Of a stretch of DNA of 45,488 bases, positions 14,690-23,731 are shown in pieces. The translations under genes and the position numbers were made by a program. The notes under the pieces are model-generated. The model made no database searches, had not been told where the DNA came from, and was given only the letters and a program-made list of their open reading frames with translations. Source of the stretch: Chitinivibrionales bacterium (GTDB lineage Bacteria > Fibrobacterota > Chitinivibrionia > Chitinivibrionales > WJKA01); assembly GCA_014728295.1 (NCBI GenBank), contig WJLW01000118.1, positions 1 through 45,488 of the forward strand, written 5' to 3'. The first letter of the stretch is position 1; every line of letters starts with the position of its first letter.

Positions 14690-16081
14690 TCAAAACCCTC
14701 TCATGATATCCAGATTTTGCAAATAATCTGAATTTAACGCCCTGATTATCTCGAAATCACGATCTTCGTACAGGTCTAGACGTTGGATTTTGCTTTTGTC
14801 GACAATGGCGCCGTGGTGATCGGTGAGAACGCTGACGAGTGGTTTGGAGAGGTTGCGTTTGTTGCTGTGAATGACGCGTGCAATGCGGCGGTCGTTGAGC
14901 TGTACCAGGCTGCCGATCGGAAACAGTGAAGTGGCTTGCACGAAATGCTGGACAAACACCGGTGGGATGAATCCGCCTTTGTAAAGTTTGATCAGGCCTA
15001 CCATCGCCCGGCAGGGCATCAGCGCCTTGCGATAGCTGCGGGGTGAGCTCTGTGCGGCATAGATATCGGCTATCTGAACAATTTTGGCATAAGTGTGTAT
15101 CTTTCCATCGGCATACTGGCGGGGATACCCGGTGGCGTTGATGCGTTCGTGTGATTGATAGCAAACGAAGGGAATTGATTGTGGTAGATCACGAATTTTC
15201 TGCAGTGCATCCAGCCCCAGAACAGGGTGCCGCTGGATATCGCGCCACTGGCTGTCGCTGAGCTTGCTTTGCTCGAATCTGATTATGCGCGGAATAAACA
15301 TCATACCGATATCATTCAATATTGCTCCCGCAGCCAGTTCTATAATCTGTTCCTTGCTATAGCCGTGCGCTGCAGCAATAATGATTGCCAGGAGACATAC
15401 ATTGAGTGCGTGATGAAACAGGTAGTCGTGATTATGCCGCGTACCGGCGAGATTGAGCAAAATGTCCTTATCGTGCAAGTAAATATCAATTATTTTTTCG
15501 ACATAAGGATACAGACCGGAAATATCGTTTGATTGTCCCTTTTCGATGAGATCGAATATGCGCTCGACGGCCTTGATCGATCTGTTGTACATCATGCGCA
15601 CCTCGTATTTATACGACTCGCTGCGCTCATAATATTCGATTTGCCCGGATTCCCGGCTGAGTGGTTTTTCGCTGGGCGAGACGATCAGATTTGACGGGGT
15701 GAGAAGTTTGTCAATTTCAAATGTGGGGCTGGTCTGGATCCGCTCCTGAAATGCCTCATTCCAGTCGTGCATGATGTCAACCGGCCCATCAAGCGGGTTC
15801 CGGGTAAAATCTTCCCGCTCCGACGGGGTATCATTTCCTTTTTCGGGCGCACGGTGTTTGTGTGCAACTTTTGCGTCGGTGGATTGTGCTCCGGTTTGTG
15901 CATGTATTTTGCTGTTTTTTCTGCTTCGGAAAAGACCAAAAACGGTGCGCCTACGCAGTGTCTGAAGCAATTTTTCGGAAATTTCCACACCTTTGCCGAT
16001 GAGCAATGTGCCGTCATCGGAATAGTAGTCATATTCGGCGATTGTCCCCGCTTTGATGTTTGAAAGCCTAATTTCTTCCAT
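14690..16081 (-). CDS. HD-GYP-type protein with degenerate catalytic motif
   Basis: About 463 residues from ATG 16081, chosen because AAGG precedes it by seven bases and the product then begins 'MEEIRLSNIKAGTIAEYDYY', a typical HD-GYP N-terminal domain; the frame runs 31 codons further upstream. The C-terminal half follows the HD-GYP c-di-GMP phosphodiesterase family: 'HNHDYLFHHALNVCLLA', 'LAAGAILNDIGMMFIPRI', 'SHERINATGYPRQY' and 'AKIVQIADIYAA'. The HD dyad, normally LHDIGK, reads Leu-Asn-Asp-Ile-Gly-Met, so the metal-binding His and the conserved Lys are lost, while the GYP motif is kept. It may bind c-di-GMP or a partner without hydrolysing it. A low-complexity region (about residues 55-135) separates the domains. 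Cytoplasmic; no membrane helices seen. Confidence 0.85.
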   Translation of the reverse strand: MEEIRLSNIKAGTIAEYDYYSDDGTLLIGKGVEISEKLLQTLRRRTVFGLFRSRKNSKIHAQTGAQSTDAKVAHKHRAPEKGNDTPSEREDFTRNPLDGPVDIMHDWNEAFQERIQTSPTFEIDKLLTPSNLIVSPSEKPLSRESGQIEYYERSESYKYEVRMMYNRSIKAVERIFDLIEKGQSNDISGLYPYVEKIIDIYLHDKDILLNLAGTRHNHDYLFHHALNVCLLAIIIAAAHGYSKEQIIELAAGAILNDIGMMFIPRIIRFEQSKLSDSQWRDIQRHPVLGLDALQKIRDLPQSIPFVCYQSHERINATGYPRQYADGKIHTYAKIVQIADIYAAQSSPRSYRKALMPCRAMVGLIKLYKGGFIPPVFVQHFVQATSLFPIGSLVQLNDRRIARVIHSNKRNLSKPLVSVLTDHHGAIVDKSKIQRLDLYEDRDFEIIRALNSDYLQNLDIMRGF

Positions 16082-16149
16082 AATCAACCTTATTATACAT
16101 CGACGCTGCGTAATTGAGAAGGTGGCAAGATCGTGGATGTGTACGGCAC

Positions 16150-16186
16150 AAAAAGAAAAGGGATTTGCAGTCAATCTGCAAATCCC
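16150..16186 (-). terminator. Rho-independent terminator of the 16283-16807 gene
   Basis: GGGATTTGCAG (16160-16170) and CTGCAAATCCC (16176-16186) form an 11-bp stem around a 5-base loop. Read on the minus strand, it is followed by TTTTCTTTTT (16150-16159). It separates the gene at 16283-16807 from the HD-GYP gene downstream. Confidence 0.85.
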
Positions 16187-16282
16187 CGGTATTTCTGCCT
16201 GATCTACTCTATCGGGATTGGCTCCTTTTTCTCGCCGTCATAAGATCAGACGAGTAAGGACCCGAATATATAAATAAAAAAT

Positions 16283-16807
16283 TTATTCTGCCTGCTCAGC
16301 CAGTTCAACCATCAATTTACCGTTAATTCGCGATACTTTAAATTTGTTGACATCGTTCATGAGGTTATTGCGAATACTGATACGACTGGTTTTGCGGGTC
16401 TGGCTCACATAGTCGAATATTTCATCAATGCTCTTGGGCTTTTGTTCGGCTTTGAGATAGTTGAAAACTACATTTCGAATAGTGTCTTTTGTTTTAGGCC
16501 CAGCCGGCTGGTGCGTATTATACAGAGCGGGTTGGGTTGCCGTGGCATTGGTGGGCGTATCATGCACAGGTTCCGAGGTTTGCGGACTCGAGCCGGAAGG
16601 TACATTAATATTCGAATCGATGTATCGTTCGCTAAAAGAGCGCAGCATCTCTTTTTCGTCACCGTCCAGATACACCAGATTATCGAAGGAACCGTTCTCT
16701 TTCAGGTATTTAATAATGTCTACTGCATTGAGCAATCCAAAATGTTTGCACTTTAACACGACTTTAATCGGCAGAATTTTGTAAATATCAACAGTTTGTG
16801 CACTCAT
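16283..16807 (-). CDS. Hypothetical protein with a possible C-terminal winged helix
   Basis: A 174-residue protein that I cannot place in a family. The N-terminal ~70 residues ('VDIYKILPIKVVLKCKHFG', 'IIKYLKENGSFDNLVYLDGD') look globular. Residues about 72-105 are a Thr/Ser/Pro/Gln-rich linker. The C-terminal ~65 residues ('TIRNVVFNYLKAEQKPKSI' to 'VSRINGKLMVELAEQ') have helix-helix-strand spacing reminiscent of a winged helix, ending with a beta-hairpin-like 'KVSRINGKLMVEL'. It has its own terminator and appears monocistronic. A DNA- or protein-binding role is a guess only. Confidence 0.7.
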   Translation of the reverse strand: MSAQTVDIYKILPIKVVLKCKHFGLLNAVDIIKYLKENGSFDNLVYLDGDEKEMLRSFSERYIDSNINVPSGSSPQTSEPVHDTPTNATATQPALYNTHQPAGPKTKDTIRNVVFNYLKAEQKPKSIDEIFDYVSQTRKTSRISIRNNLMNDVNKFKVSRINGKLMVELAEQAE

Positions 16808-17006
16808 AATTCTTTAAATATATCCATCTTTAGGGTTAAGAAAAAATATGCTCGTTCATAATTTTGGGCATTGCGTATCCACTTTGCCGCAGGCACTTTC
16901 AAAATTCCGGCGTGGGAATAAATTGTAAGAAATGAAGTTTACATATAGCTATCGGTAGTGCGTATGCACTTACTAGAAATTAATATAATTCAACTCATTT
17001 CACAAA

Positions 17007-18257
17007 TTAATCTTCACTATCCAGATTTAAATACAGTGTTTTATCAGCGGGGAGTGTTATAGTGCGATTGCTTTGGGAGGACCAAATATGCTTGTAGGCT
17101 GCCTGCAGCAACTGATTTCCGACTATTGTTGGATTTTTGCGATATGCCGGTAGCATTTTGAGGAATTGGGCCGATTCGGATCGCGCCTGTTCAACAATTC
17201 TGGTTTTTTCGAGAATGGCCGAGTTAATTTTTTCATTGACCAGGCCGCCGATATTGTCGGATAAGATAAGTGTCTTTACCGCGGCGAATAAGCTGTCCCG
17301 GCTTTGCCTATTGCGGGCATTGCGGGCCGCCTCGAGGTGATTGAGCATGCTCAACAGCGTTTCCCAGTTCTCGCCGGCCAATTCGCTCAATGTTGACACC
17401 CGCGAACGAATAGCCTCTTCTATGTGAATTACTTTTTCGCTTTCCGCTTCATTTACCGCCTGAAAAATTTCGGTAAGACTGCGGGGAACCGCATATTTGA
17501 CGGCGGAAACGCTCGTGACGCGCATGCCGCCTCCCAGCAGGTCAAGCTGCTCGTTGGTTTCCGTACGTATCGCATCGTGATTGATGTTGCCCAGAACAAA
17601 GTCACGCACGGTCGTTTGGCCGACTATTTTGACAATTGCATCCTGCGCCAGTGATGCAACAATTCGCATTGCCTTTGCCGTATCGCCTACGTTGCGGACA
17701 TACTGGATTACCGTTGAATCGGAGGCGATGGACGAGTGGTCATAGATCACTTTGAAATGGATATTCCAGATGCCTTGAACCAGATTTTTATCGGCGGTTA
17801 TCAGCGATCCTTCTTTGCCCGGCGTGAAGAATTCGGAAGTGTAGCGCTTGAAGGGATCCTTTGGTGTATCCTGCTTCAGACCGTCTTCGAGCCAAAAAGC
17901 TCGGTCTATCATGACATTTTGCAGTGTGGTTGGAATGCGGCTTATTGCATCGATGGGGAACGGGAATGCAAAATACGGTCCGCCGGGAGCCTTGACGTAT
18001 CCGTTTGCATGGCGCACGATTTTGCCGAATCGGGTATGGATAACAACGCATCCTTCCGGAACCCAGTAGACATTGCTGAAGGCAAAAGCGACAACGAGCG
18101 CAATAAGGAACCATTTGAGCAATGCGAATCCCTTGTGAAATGCCGCCGAAAGGGACTCGAAATGCGAATCCGTTTGCCGCGGCGAACGCAAATGGTGTTG
18201 CTGCGTCACTCCCGGCTTGCCCGGTATCTTTTGCTGTGGTGTGGATCGTGATTGCAT
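17007..18257 (-). CDS. HflK-like SPFH-domain membrane protein
   Basis: A 416-residue protein: a polar N-terminal tail, one membrane helix ('LLKWFLIALVVAFAFSNVYW', about residues 46-65), then the SPFH domain beginning 'VPEGCVVIHTRFGKIV', and a coiled-coil-prone C-terminal region ('SEKVIHIEEAIRSRVSTLSEL'). The relatives HflK and HflC form a large periplasmic cage around the FtsH protease. This protein is longest in the spacer between the SPFH start and the core ('DGLKQDTPKDPFKRYTSE'), and no ftsH is adjacent. It is the last gene of a four-gene operon, six bases after the HflC-like gene, with three SPFH proteins and a metal-type ATPase. It is HflK-like, not necessarily orthologous. Confidence 0.8.
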   Translation of the reverse strand: MQSRSTPQQKIPGKPGVTQQHHLRSPRQTDSHFESLSAAFHKGFALLKWFLIALVVAFAFSNVYWVPEGCVVIHTRFGKIVRHANGYVKAPGGPYFAFPFPIDAISRIPTTLQNVMIDRAFWLEDGLKQDTPKDPFKRYTSEFFTPGKEGSLITADKNLVQGIWNIHFKVIYDHSSIASDSTVIQYVRNVGDTAKAMRIVASLAQDAIVKIVGQTTVRDFVLGNINHDAIRTETNEQLDLLGGGMRVTSVSAVKYAVPRSLTEIFQAVNEAESEKVIHIEEAIRSRVSTLSELAGENWETLLSMLNHLEAARNARNRQSRDSLFAAVKTLILSDNIGGLVNEKINSAILEKTRIVEQARSESAQFLKMLPAYRKNPTIVGNQLLQAAYKHIWSSQSNRTITLPADKTLYLNLDSED

Positions 18258-18263
18258 GCGCGG

Positions 18264-19151
18264 TTACTTTTTCAGCAGGTCTATTGGTTCGGTGTCTGTA
18301 TCCAGAATGAAGGTTGTATTGCGCTCAAGGCTTTTTTTCAAAGCTTCGAGCTTGCGCAAAAAGATGGCAAACTCTTTGTTTTTTGAGTAGTGCCGGTAGT
18401 ACTCGGCCGCTGCTGCGTCACCCTGGGAGCGGATGTCCTGTGACAGTCGTTCGGTAAACGCCAGTATGCGATCGCGATCGCTCTCGGTTTGGGAAATAAT
18501 GCTCTGGGCGACGGCTTTTCCTTCGGATCGGGCGTTCTGGGCCAGACGCTTGCGTGTTTGCCGCATGCGTGTGAATACCGATCTAGTGATTTTCTCCGGC
18601 AATACAATACGATTTATGCCAACACTGCTGATTTCGATTCCGCTGTTCTGAGCCTGCAAATCTTTACGTATGCGCAGAAGCATATCATTCTGGGCCTGCG
18701 TTATGCGCACCTTGGAAGAGTCTGCATTGATCAATTCCTCGAATGCGTATTTGCCCAGAGCCGCTTTGGCAGAGCGTAATCGGTCCTTCAAATACAGCTC
18801 CGCCTTTTTGGGATTTCGAAATGATCGATAAAACAGCAACGGATCTGTGATGCGCCACATGGCATACGCCTTGGCAACCACTACCTGCTTGTCTTTTGTC
18901 TCTTGCTGTTCGAGTCGGTCCTCGAGAATGTTCATGCGGCGGTCGAAACGAATGACGCGTTGAATCGGCCAGGGCCATTTCGTATGGAGCCCGGCCCCGG
19001 TGCCGTCGGTGTTTTTAACGCGCCGGATTGATGCCTTGCCAAATGTCGTCAAAACGATCGTTTCATAAAAATTGACCTTGAACGTAACCATAAAGCCGAC
19101 AAGTATCACGGCAATGATGAGGCCAATAAGAATAATGCCGATGTGCTTCAT
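18264..19151 (-). CDS. HflC-like SPFH-domain membrane protein
   Basis: A 295-residue protein of the usual HflC length. An N-terminal membrane anchor ('IGIILIGLIIAVILVGFMVT') is followed by the SPFH domain: 'YETIVLTTFGKASIRRVKNT', 'GLHTKWPWPIQRVIRFDRR' and 'QVVVAKAYAMWRITDPLLF', all strongly HflC-like. The C-terminal half includes 'RTRKRLAQNARSEGKA'-type helices (here 'RMRQTRKRLAQNARSEGKAV') and 'DAAAAEYYRHYSKNKEFAIF', the helical region that packs with HflK. It should pair with one or both HflK-like proteins of the operon in the inner membrane, facing the periplasm. Gaps of 21 and 6 bases to its neighbours indicate co-transcription. Confidence 0.85.
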   Translation of the reverse strand: MKHIGIILIGLIIAVILVGFMVTFKVNFYETIVLTTFGKASIRRVKNTDGTGAGLHTKWPWPIQRVIRFDRRMNILEDRLEQQETKDKQVVVAKAYAMWRITDPLLFYRSFRNPKKAELYLKDRLRSAKAALGKYAFEELINADSSKVRITQAQNDMLLRIRKDLQAQNSGIEISSVGINRIVLPEKITRSVFTRMRQTRKRLAQNARSEGKAVAQSIISQTESDRDRILAFTERLSQDIRSQGDAAAAEYYRHYSKNKEFAIFLRKLEALKKSLERNTTFILDTDTEPIDLLKK

Positions 19152-19172
19152 GTGTCTGTATCCTTTACTTAT

Positions 19173-21101
19173 TCAGAATTCGCCTGTTATGTCAGGTAGC
19201 TTTTTCATATCGAGTCTGGGCATATTCATGCGAATGAGGACATCACTTTTATCGCCGGTGAGTACCATTTTGCGAGCCTCAGCCAGACCTTTTTCAAAAA
19301 TGGCAAAGTAGCGTTCGTATTTGTATCGCTGCGGGGACGTTTGGTGAAGGATTGCTTCTTTGAGAAAGCGCTCTGCTTTGGCCTGCTCCACATTCTCCCG
19401 AACCCAGCGGTACGCGTATGCTGATGTCATGCTGCGAGAAATTTCTCCCCCGCATTTGCGCAAAAATGCTTCAATATTGTCGTTCTCGAATGCGTCGGGC
19501 GATTCCACGGAGTTGATCAATGCCACCAGGCTGTCGAAATTGTCCTGGGAACCGACTGTCTCAATTTGCAGGCGTGCAGCACGTTGCCGGGCTTGCTGGA
19601 TGGTGGTATGCCGCTCCTGGCGTGCCGTAATCGATTCCTCGAAAGATGCCGCCACATCGATGGGCGGGTGAACCGCTGCAATGCCGACATAGAGGACGCC
19701 GACACCCAGATCGGCCTTGTGAGCCGCAGCGGCGATTTTTTCGAACAGCTCTGCGCTGATTTCAAAGCGCGCATCACACAGCAGTTGATCGATATCATAG
19801 CGGTGCAGTATTCGTGACGCCTCTGCTTCGGCGAGTTTTTTGAAGAGCACTTCCGGCTGCCGAGACGAACCAACATACGCAATCAAATCTTTGATGACGT
19901 ATTCAACAATGATGTCGGCGCCCGCCAGAGAGATCGACGGCGCCTGCTCCTTGGATGCATCGAATTTACCGCCGCTTTCGCGTGCCTGGCGCATCAGCAT
20001 TTCCGGCGCGGAGATGATCAGCAATTCATCCATATTGACGCCGTGCTCATTGGTCCAGAGGATAGGCACGCCCTTAATGTACACGTCGTCGCTTGTGTCA
20101 ATTGGCTGGTGAGATCCGATATGTAAGCGCTGTATCTCGGTCACGTTATACGCTTTCATTTCATCGAAGGGCCAGGGCAGTTTCAGGTGCATCCCCGGCT
20201 CAAGCGATTTTCCGTGATTCCTGCCGTTGCGAATCAAAATGGCTTGTTCGTTGGGCTGAACAAAGCTGAAGCAGGTCATCGCCAGCATAAAAAGAAAGCT
20301 GGCCGTCGCTGCCGGTAACGCGACATTTTTCAGCAGGGCGACGGGTGAGGTATGCACGACATCGTAGCCGATGAGACCGTTAAGCATCTCCTTTAGCAGT
20401 ATGCGCAGTTTGTGCGGGTATACCAGGCTTTCCACGAAATAGAAATTGACAATCGACCGGCTATCGGATCGCTTCCTTGAACCGGTAAAGTAGCGAGCTA
20501 TCCGCATCAGGACGATTTCTGCAGCAATACTGAAGTTAACTGCCAGAATGATGAAGTAGACATATTTGTCTATACTCACGCCATGTGCAAGCTGCAAAGC
20601 ACTATTTGCCAGGAGCAATCCGAAAACGAAGCTGCAAAAGCGAGCATAGAGCGCACCGGCTCTGCTTATCGAATGTTGCCGGGATATGGTCTGCTTCAGC
20701 AGATATTCGCTCATGACAAATGTGCCGAAGGCAAACAGTGCAAACAGGCTGAGTTGAAAGGAGACATTTGTTGTCGTAGCCTGGAATGAGGTGTTTCTCA
20801 GTACGACAAGCCGTATGGGGTGGTACCAGAGCGCAGAGATGAGAAAGGGCTCAATCAATCCCTGCACGGAAACCAGGATGAGGCGCGATACCTTCCCATT
20901 CAGGCGCGAATCCTTTGGAACATTTGCTCTGACGTGTGCCAGAAACGCGTGCAGCCAGACACCGACTCCGGCGCCGATCGTGAGCATCGCCGCGGTCAAT
21001 ACGCTTTCCCGCCACATAGCGGCAAGGGTGACAAGCAGGGCGGCCGAAATAAGCTGGATTGCCGCGCCCGGTAGAAAGGTGATGCGAATGTTGCTGTTCA
21101 T
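19173..21101 (-). CDS. SPFH-domain protein fused to a polytopic membrane domain
   Basis: A 642-residue protein, far longer than HflK. Residues about 10-290 contain six or seven predicted membrane helices (for example 'QLISAALLVTLAAMW', 'FALFAFGTFVMSEYLL', 'YFIILAVNFSIAAEIVLM' and 'FLFMLAMTCFSFV'). The last helix leads directly into an SPFH domain: 'VQPNEQAILIRNGRNHGKSL', 'PGMHLKLPWPFDEMKAYNV', and later 'GVGVLYVGIAAVHPP'. It ends with coiled-coil sequence ('ESITARQERHTTIQQARQRA'). The gene overlaps the ATPase by four bases (ATGA), so the two proteins are probably made in step. The polytopic half may dock to the ATPase or form a channel-like partner; this is inference. Confidence 0.8.
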   Translation of the reverse strand: MNSNIRITFLPGAAIQLISAALLVTLAAMWRESVLTAAMLTIGAGVGVWLHAFLAHVRANVPKDSRLNGKVSRLILVSVQGLIEPFLISALWYHPIRLVVLRNTSFQATTTNVSFQLSLFALFAFGTFVMSEYLLKQTISRQHSISRAGALYARFCSFVFGLLLANSALQLAHGVSIDKYVYFIILAVNFSIAAEIVLMRIARYFTGSRKRSDSRSIVNFYFVESLVYPHKLRILLKEMLNGLIGYDVVHTSPVALLKNVALPAATASFLFMLAMTCFSFVQPNEQAILIRNGRNHGKSLEPGMHLKLPWPFDEMKAYNVTEIQRLHIGSHQPIDTSDDVYIKGVPILWTNEHGVNMDELLIISAPEMLMRQARESGGKFDASKEQAPSISLAGADIIVEYVIKDLIAYVGSSRQPEVLFKKLAEAEASRILHRYDIDQLLCDARFEISAELFEKIAAAAHKADLGVGVLYVGIAAVHPPIDVAASFEESITARQERHTTIQQARQRAARLQIETVGSQDNFDSLVALINSVESPDAFENDNIEAFLRKCGGEISRSMTSAYAYRWVRENVEQAKAERFLKEAILHQTSPQRYKYERYFAIFEKGLAEARKMVLTGDKSDVLIRMNMPRLDMKKLPDITGEF

Positions 21102-22969
21102 GGGATCTCACTACCCGTTTTGAGCAGTCGTGCCGAATTGAAAATGACCGCCATCGAGCTTGCTGTATGCAATATGACTGCCAGAATCGGCTGAATGAAT
21201 CCCCCGGCGCTCAACAGCAGGCTAATAATAATGAAGAGAATGCTGAACGTCAGATTCTGCTTGATGATCAAACTGATTTTTCTGGAGAGCTCTATTATAA
21301 AAGGTATACGATTGAGCTGGTCATTCAGAAGAACGATCGATGCGGAGTGAATTGCCGCATCGGTTCCGGCGCCGCCCATGGCAATAGATACGTCGCCCGC
21401 TGCAAGCGCCGGTGCATCGTTGATGCCGTCTCCAACAACAGCAACGATATGGCCCTGCTCTTTAATCTCTTCCACCTTGTTCATTTTCTGTTCGGGAAAG
21501 ATCTCAGCCTCGATGGTGCACTGGAGTTCTCCGGCTATTTTTTCTGCAACTTTTTTTTTATCGCCGGTGAGGATGTAGACATCGTTCTGTGAAACTGCTT
21601 TGACGGCATCGACTGCGGCCCGGGCATCGGTTTTCAGCGTATCGGAGAGCGAAATGGCTCCAAGCAGCATCCCGGAACGGGCGATGTAGAGCTGTGAGGT
21701 ACCGTTTGCCGATGTCGCCATGTGAAGCCCCCCGAACTGCTCCTCAATCCAGTCCATCCTGCCGGCTGCGATAGGGGCGCCGGCAATGATTCCCTTAACG
21801 CCGCGTCCGTGCACTTCCTCAAACGCTTCAACATCATGCAACAGCAATTCGCGGCGTCCAGCTTCGGCTATAATCGATCTGGCAATCGGGTGGCGGGAGT
21901 GCTGCTCCAATGAGGCGCACAAGGTCAAAAGCTGCTGCGGGTCAACTGAATTGAACGTTTCGACGGCCGTAACCTCGAGGTTACCTTTTGTCAAGGTCCC
22001 GGTTTTGTCGAAAACAACCGCCGAAACACGCGCCGCCGATTCGAGTGCCGGGATGCTTTTAATAATCACGCCCAACCTGGCTGCTGCATTGAGCGCGGCA
22101 ACGATCGCGGTCGGGCTGGAAATCAAAATGATGCACGGGCAGGAGATGACCAGCATGGCAATGGTACGTTCGATATCGCGGGTGAAAAACAGTACGATAG
22201 CGCTGACCATAAGAATGATCGGCGTATACCACCCTATGTAGCGATTGATCAGGCGCATAGCCGGCGTTTTGCTCTGTTCTGCCTGGGTTATCAGGCATTT
22301 GATTTTGGAAAGTACGGTTTCCTGAGACTCAACGGCAATGGCTATCTCAATTCTGCCGGACATATTGATGGTTCCGGCAAAAACCTGATCACCGGTTCGC
22401 TTTTCTACCGGTACCGATTCTCCAGTAATAGCCGCTTCGTTGACGGTACTCAAACCCTCTATGATGCTGCCGTCTCCGGGGATATTGTCGCCTGGCAAAA
22501 CCTCGATGATATCACCTTGCCGCAGCGAATCCGCTTCGACTTCCTCGAATTTGCTGTTGCGTTTGATTCTGGCTTGGGCGGGAGAGAGGTGCAGCAGCGC
22601 TTCGATGCTTTTGCGGGCGCCTACCTGTGAGCGATACTCGAGCAGGTTGGAGACGAGCATGAAAAAAGCAATAAAGCCCGCTGTTCGATATTCAGTCGTG
22701 GCAAATGATGCTGCAAAACTCAGGGCGGCGAGTTCGTTCATTTCCAGGCGCTTTTCGGCCAAATCCAAAATCGCATTGACCATGAGCGGCAGACCCAAAA
22801 GCAGTGCCGCACCCATTGCCGTTAGTGTAGCTACAACCTCATTTGCAAGAATCCACTTTGCCAAGTAGCTGTTAGCCAGCAAAAAACTGCCGAGTATCGT
22901 CGAGTATCTTTGGATGCGGCTGTAGAGTGTATTATGCTCAAAAAATTGTTTAAGATAGGCGTGAGCCAT
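21098..22969 (-). CDS. Heavy-metal-type (P1B) P-type ATPase
   Basis: A 623-residue cation pump of the inner membrane. Visible motifs are TGES (182-185) in the actuator domain, the ion-binding Cys277-Pro-Cys279 in 'LVISCPCIILISSPTAI', the phosphorylated Asp321 in DKTGTLT, 'SRHPIA' with the HP dipeptide of the P1B nucleotide domain, and 'VVGDGINDAPALAAGDVSIA'. CPC sites occur in Cu+, Ag+, Zn2+, Cd2+ and Pb2+ pumps; the closing helix lacks a feature that I can use to choose among them. There is no N-terminal heavy-metal-associated domain and the protein is shorter than ZntA or CopA. It is first in the operon with three SPFH proteins, which suggests that the pump works in a membrane microdomain or assembly. 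Confidence 0.9.
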   Translation of the reverse strand: MAHAYLKQFFEHNTLYSRIQRYSTILGSFLLANSYLAKWILANEVVATLTAMGAALLLGLPLMVNAILDLAEKRLEMNELAALSFAASFATTEYRTAGFIAFFMLVSNLLEYRSQVGARKSIEALLHLSPAQARIKRNSKFEEVEADSLRQGDIIEVLPGDNIPGDGSIIEGLSTVNEAAITGESVPVEKRTGDQVFAGTINMSGRIEIAIAVESQETVLSKIKCLITQAEQSKTPAMRLINRYIGWYTPIILMVSAIVLFFTRDIERTIAMLVISCPCIILISSPTAIVAALNAAARLGVIIKSIPALESAARVSAVVFDKTGTLTKGNLEVTAVETFNSVDPQQLLTLCASLEQHSRHPIARSIIAEAGRRELLLHDVEAFEEVHGRGVKGIIAGAPIAAGRMDWIEEQFGGLHMATSANGTSQLYIARSGMLLGAISLSDTLKTDARAAVDAVKAVSQNDVYILTGDKKKVAEKIAGELQCTIEAEIFPEQKMNKVEEIKEQGHIVAVVGDGINDAPALAAGDVSIAMGGAGTDAAIHSASIVLLNDQLNRIPFIIELSRKISLIIKQNLTFSILFIIISLLLSAGGFIQPILAVILHTASSMAVIFNSARLLKTGSEIP

Positions 22970-23014
22970 GCGAACTCATTGATAATTGTTTAATGTCAAC
23001 TCATACCACTGTGA

Positions 23015-23464
23015 CTAAAGCGACAGGCGGACTGGGTAGCGTATGATGGTTTCACCTTCCTTTTCTTCACCCCAGTAGCTGAATTCGATACTATAGGCCA
23101 TTTTAAGCAGGTTCTTGCTGAAAGCAGGATCATCCACCGTAGATTTTTCGATTGAAGCTGTAAGAATCTCACCGATGTGATCTACCGTGATGCTCAGATC
23201 AACACTTGCTTTGGTGATGCTATTCTCGGAAGCGTAGGTAGCGAACCATTCATTAAGCTTGCAATTAAAAGGCACCATATCTTTGATTACATTGCTTTCG
23301 GTGCGAGGTCCCTGGACCGATAGGCCCCTTACTTTTTGGGGAACAATTTCGATACAATCTTTGAAGCTCATTTCACTGGATTGCTTTTTCTCTGCACATC
23401 CGGATAGTATGATAGCTGCAAACAAACCGCATGCACAGGATCTGGTTGCTTGTGACAGATTCAT
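23015..23464 (-). CDS. Small lipoprotein with AgmX/PglI-type C-terminal domain
   Basis: A 149-residue putative lipoprotein. The signal peptide ends in a lipobox 'IILSGC' (Cys23), so the mature protein would be lipid-anchored. The C-terminal part, 'ASVDLSITVDHIGEILTASI' then 'STVDDPAFSKNLLKMAYSIE' and 'IIRYPVRLSL', matches the pattern of TonB-C-like AgmX/PglI domains, which occur in envelope and gliding or secretion machinery. The pattern is small and the function not known. It stands between the ATPase operon (same strand, 45 bases away) and the phosphatase (divergent), so it could be the promoter-proximal gene of the ATPase operon. Confidence 0.7.
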   Translation of the reverse strand: MNLSQATRSCACGLFAAIILSGCAEKKQSSEMSFKDCIEIVPQKVRGLSVQGPRTESNVIKDMVPFNCKLNEWFATYASENSITKASVDLSITVDHIGEILTASIEKSTVDDPAFSKNLLKMAYSIEFSYWGEEKEGETIIRYPVRLSL

Positions 23465-23731
23465 TGTAAGTTTGTTCCTTTATGCATTGAATTGGGGTGA
23501 ATAGAATCTTCGGGCAAATAAAGTAAATAACATCAGGGATGCAGCAATTGCGTTAGAATTTGACTAGAAAATTGTTAGCAAATGCTGAATGCGTCGTTAT
23601 GCGCGTTTAGCGAATGGAAAAGCATCGCTAGGGAACGAGTCCAGTACCCGAATTTTTTTGCGGGAATAGTAAACCGGACAGGAAAACTAATACGAACACA
23701 GATTGTTGCCGACACGTTCGCTGCTTAGTTA

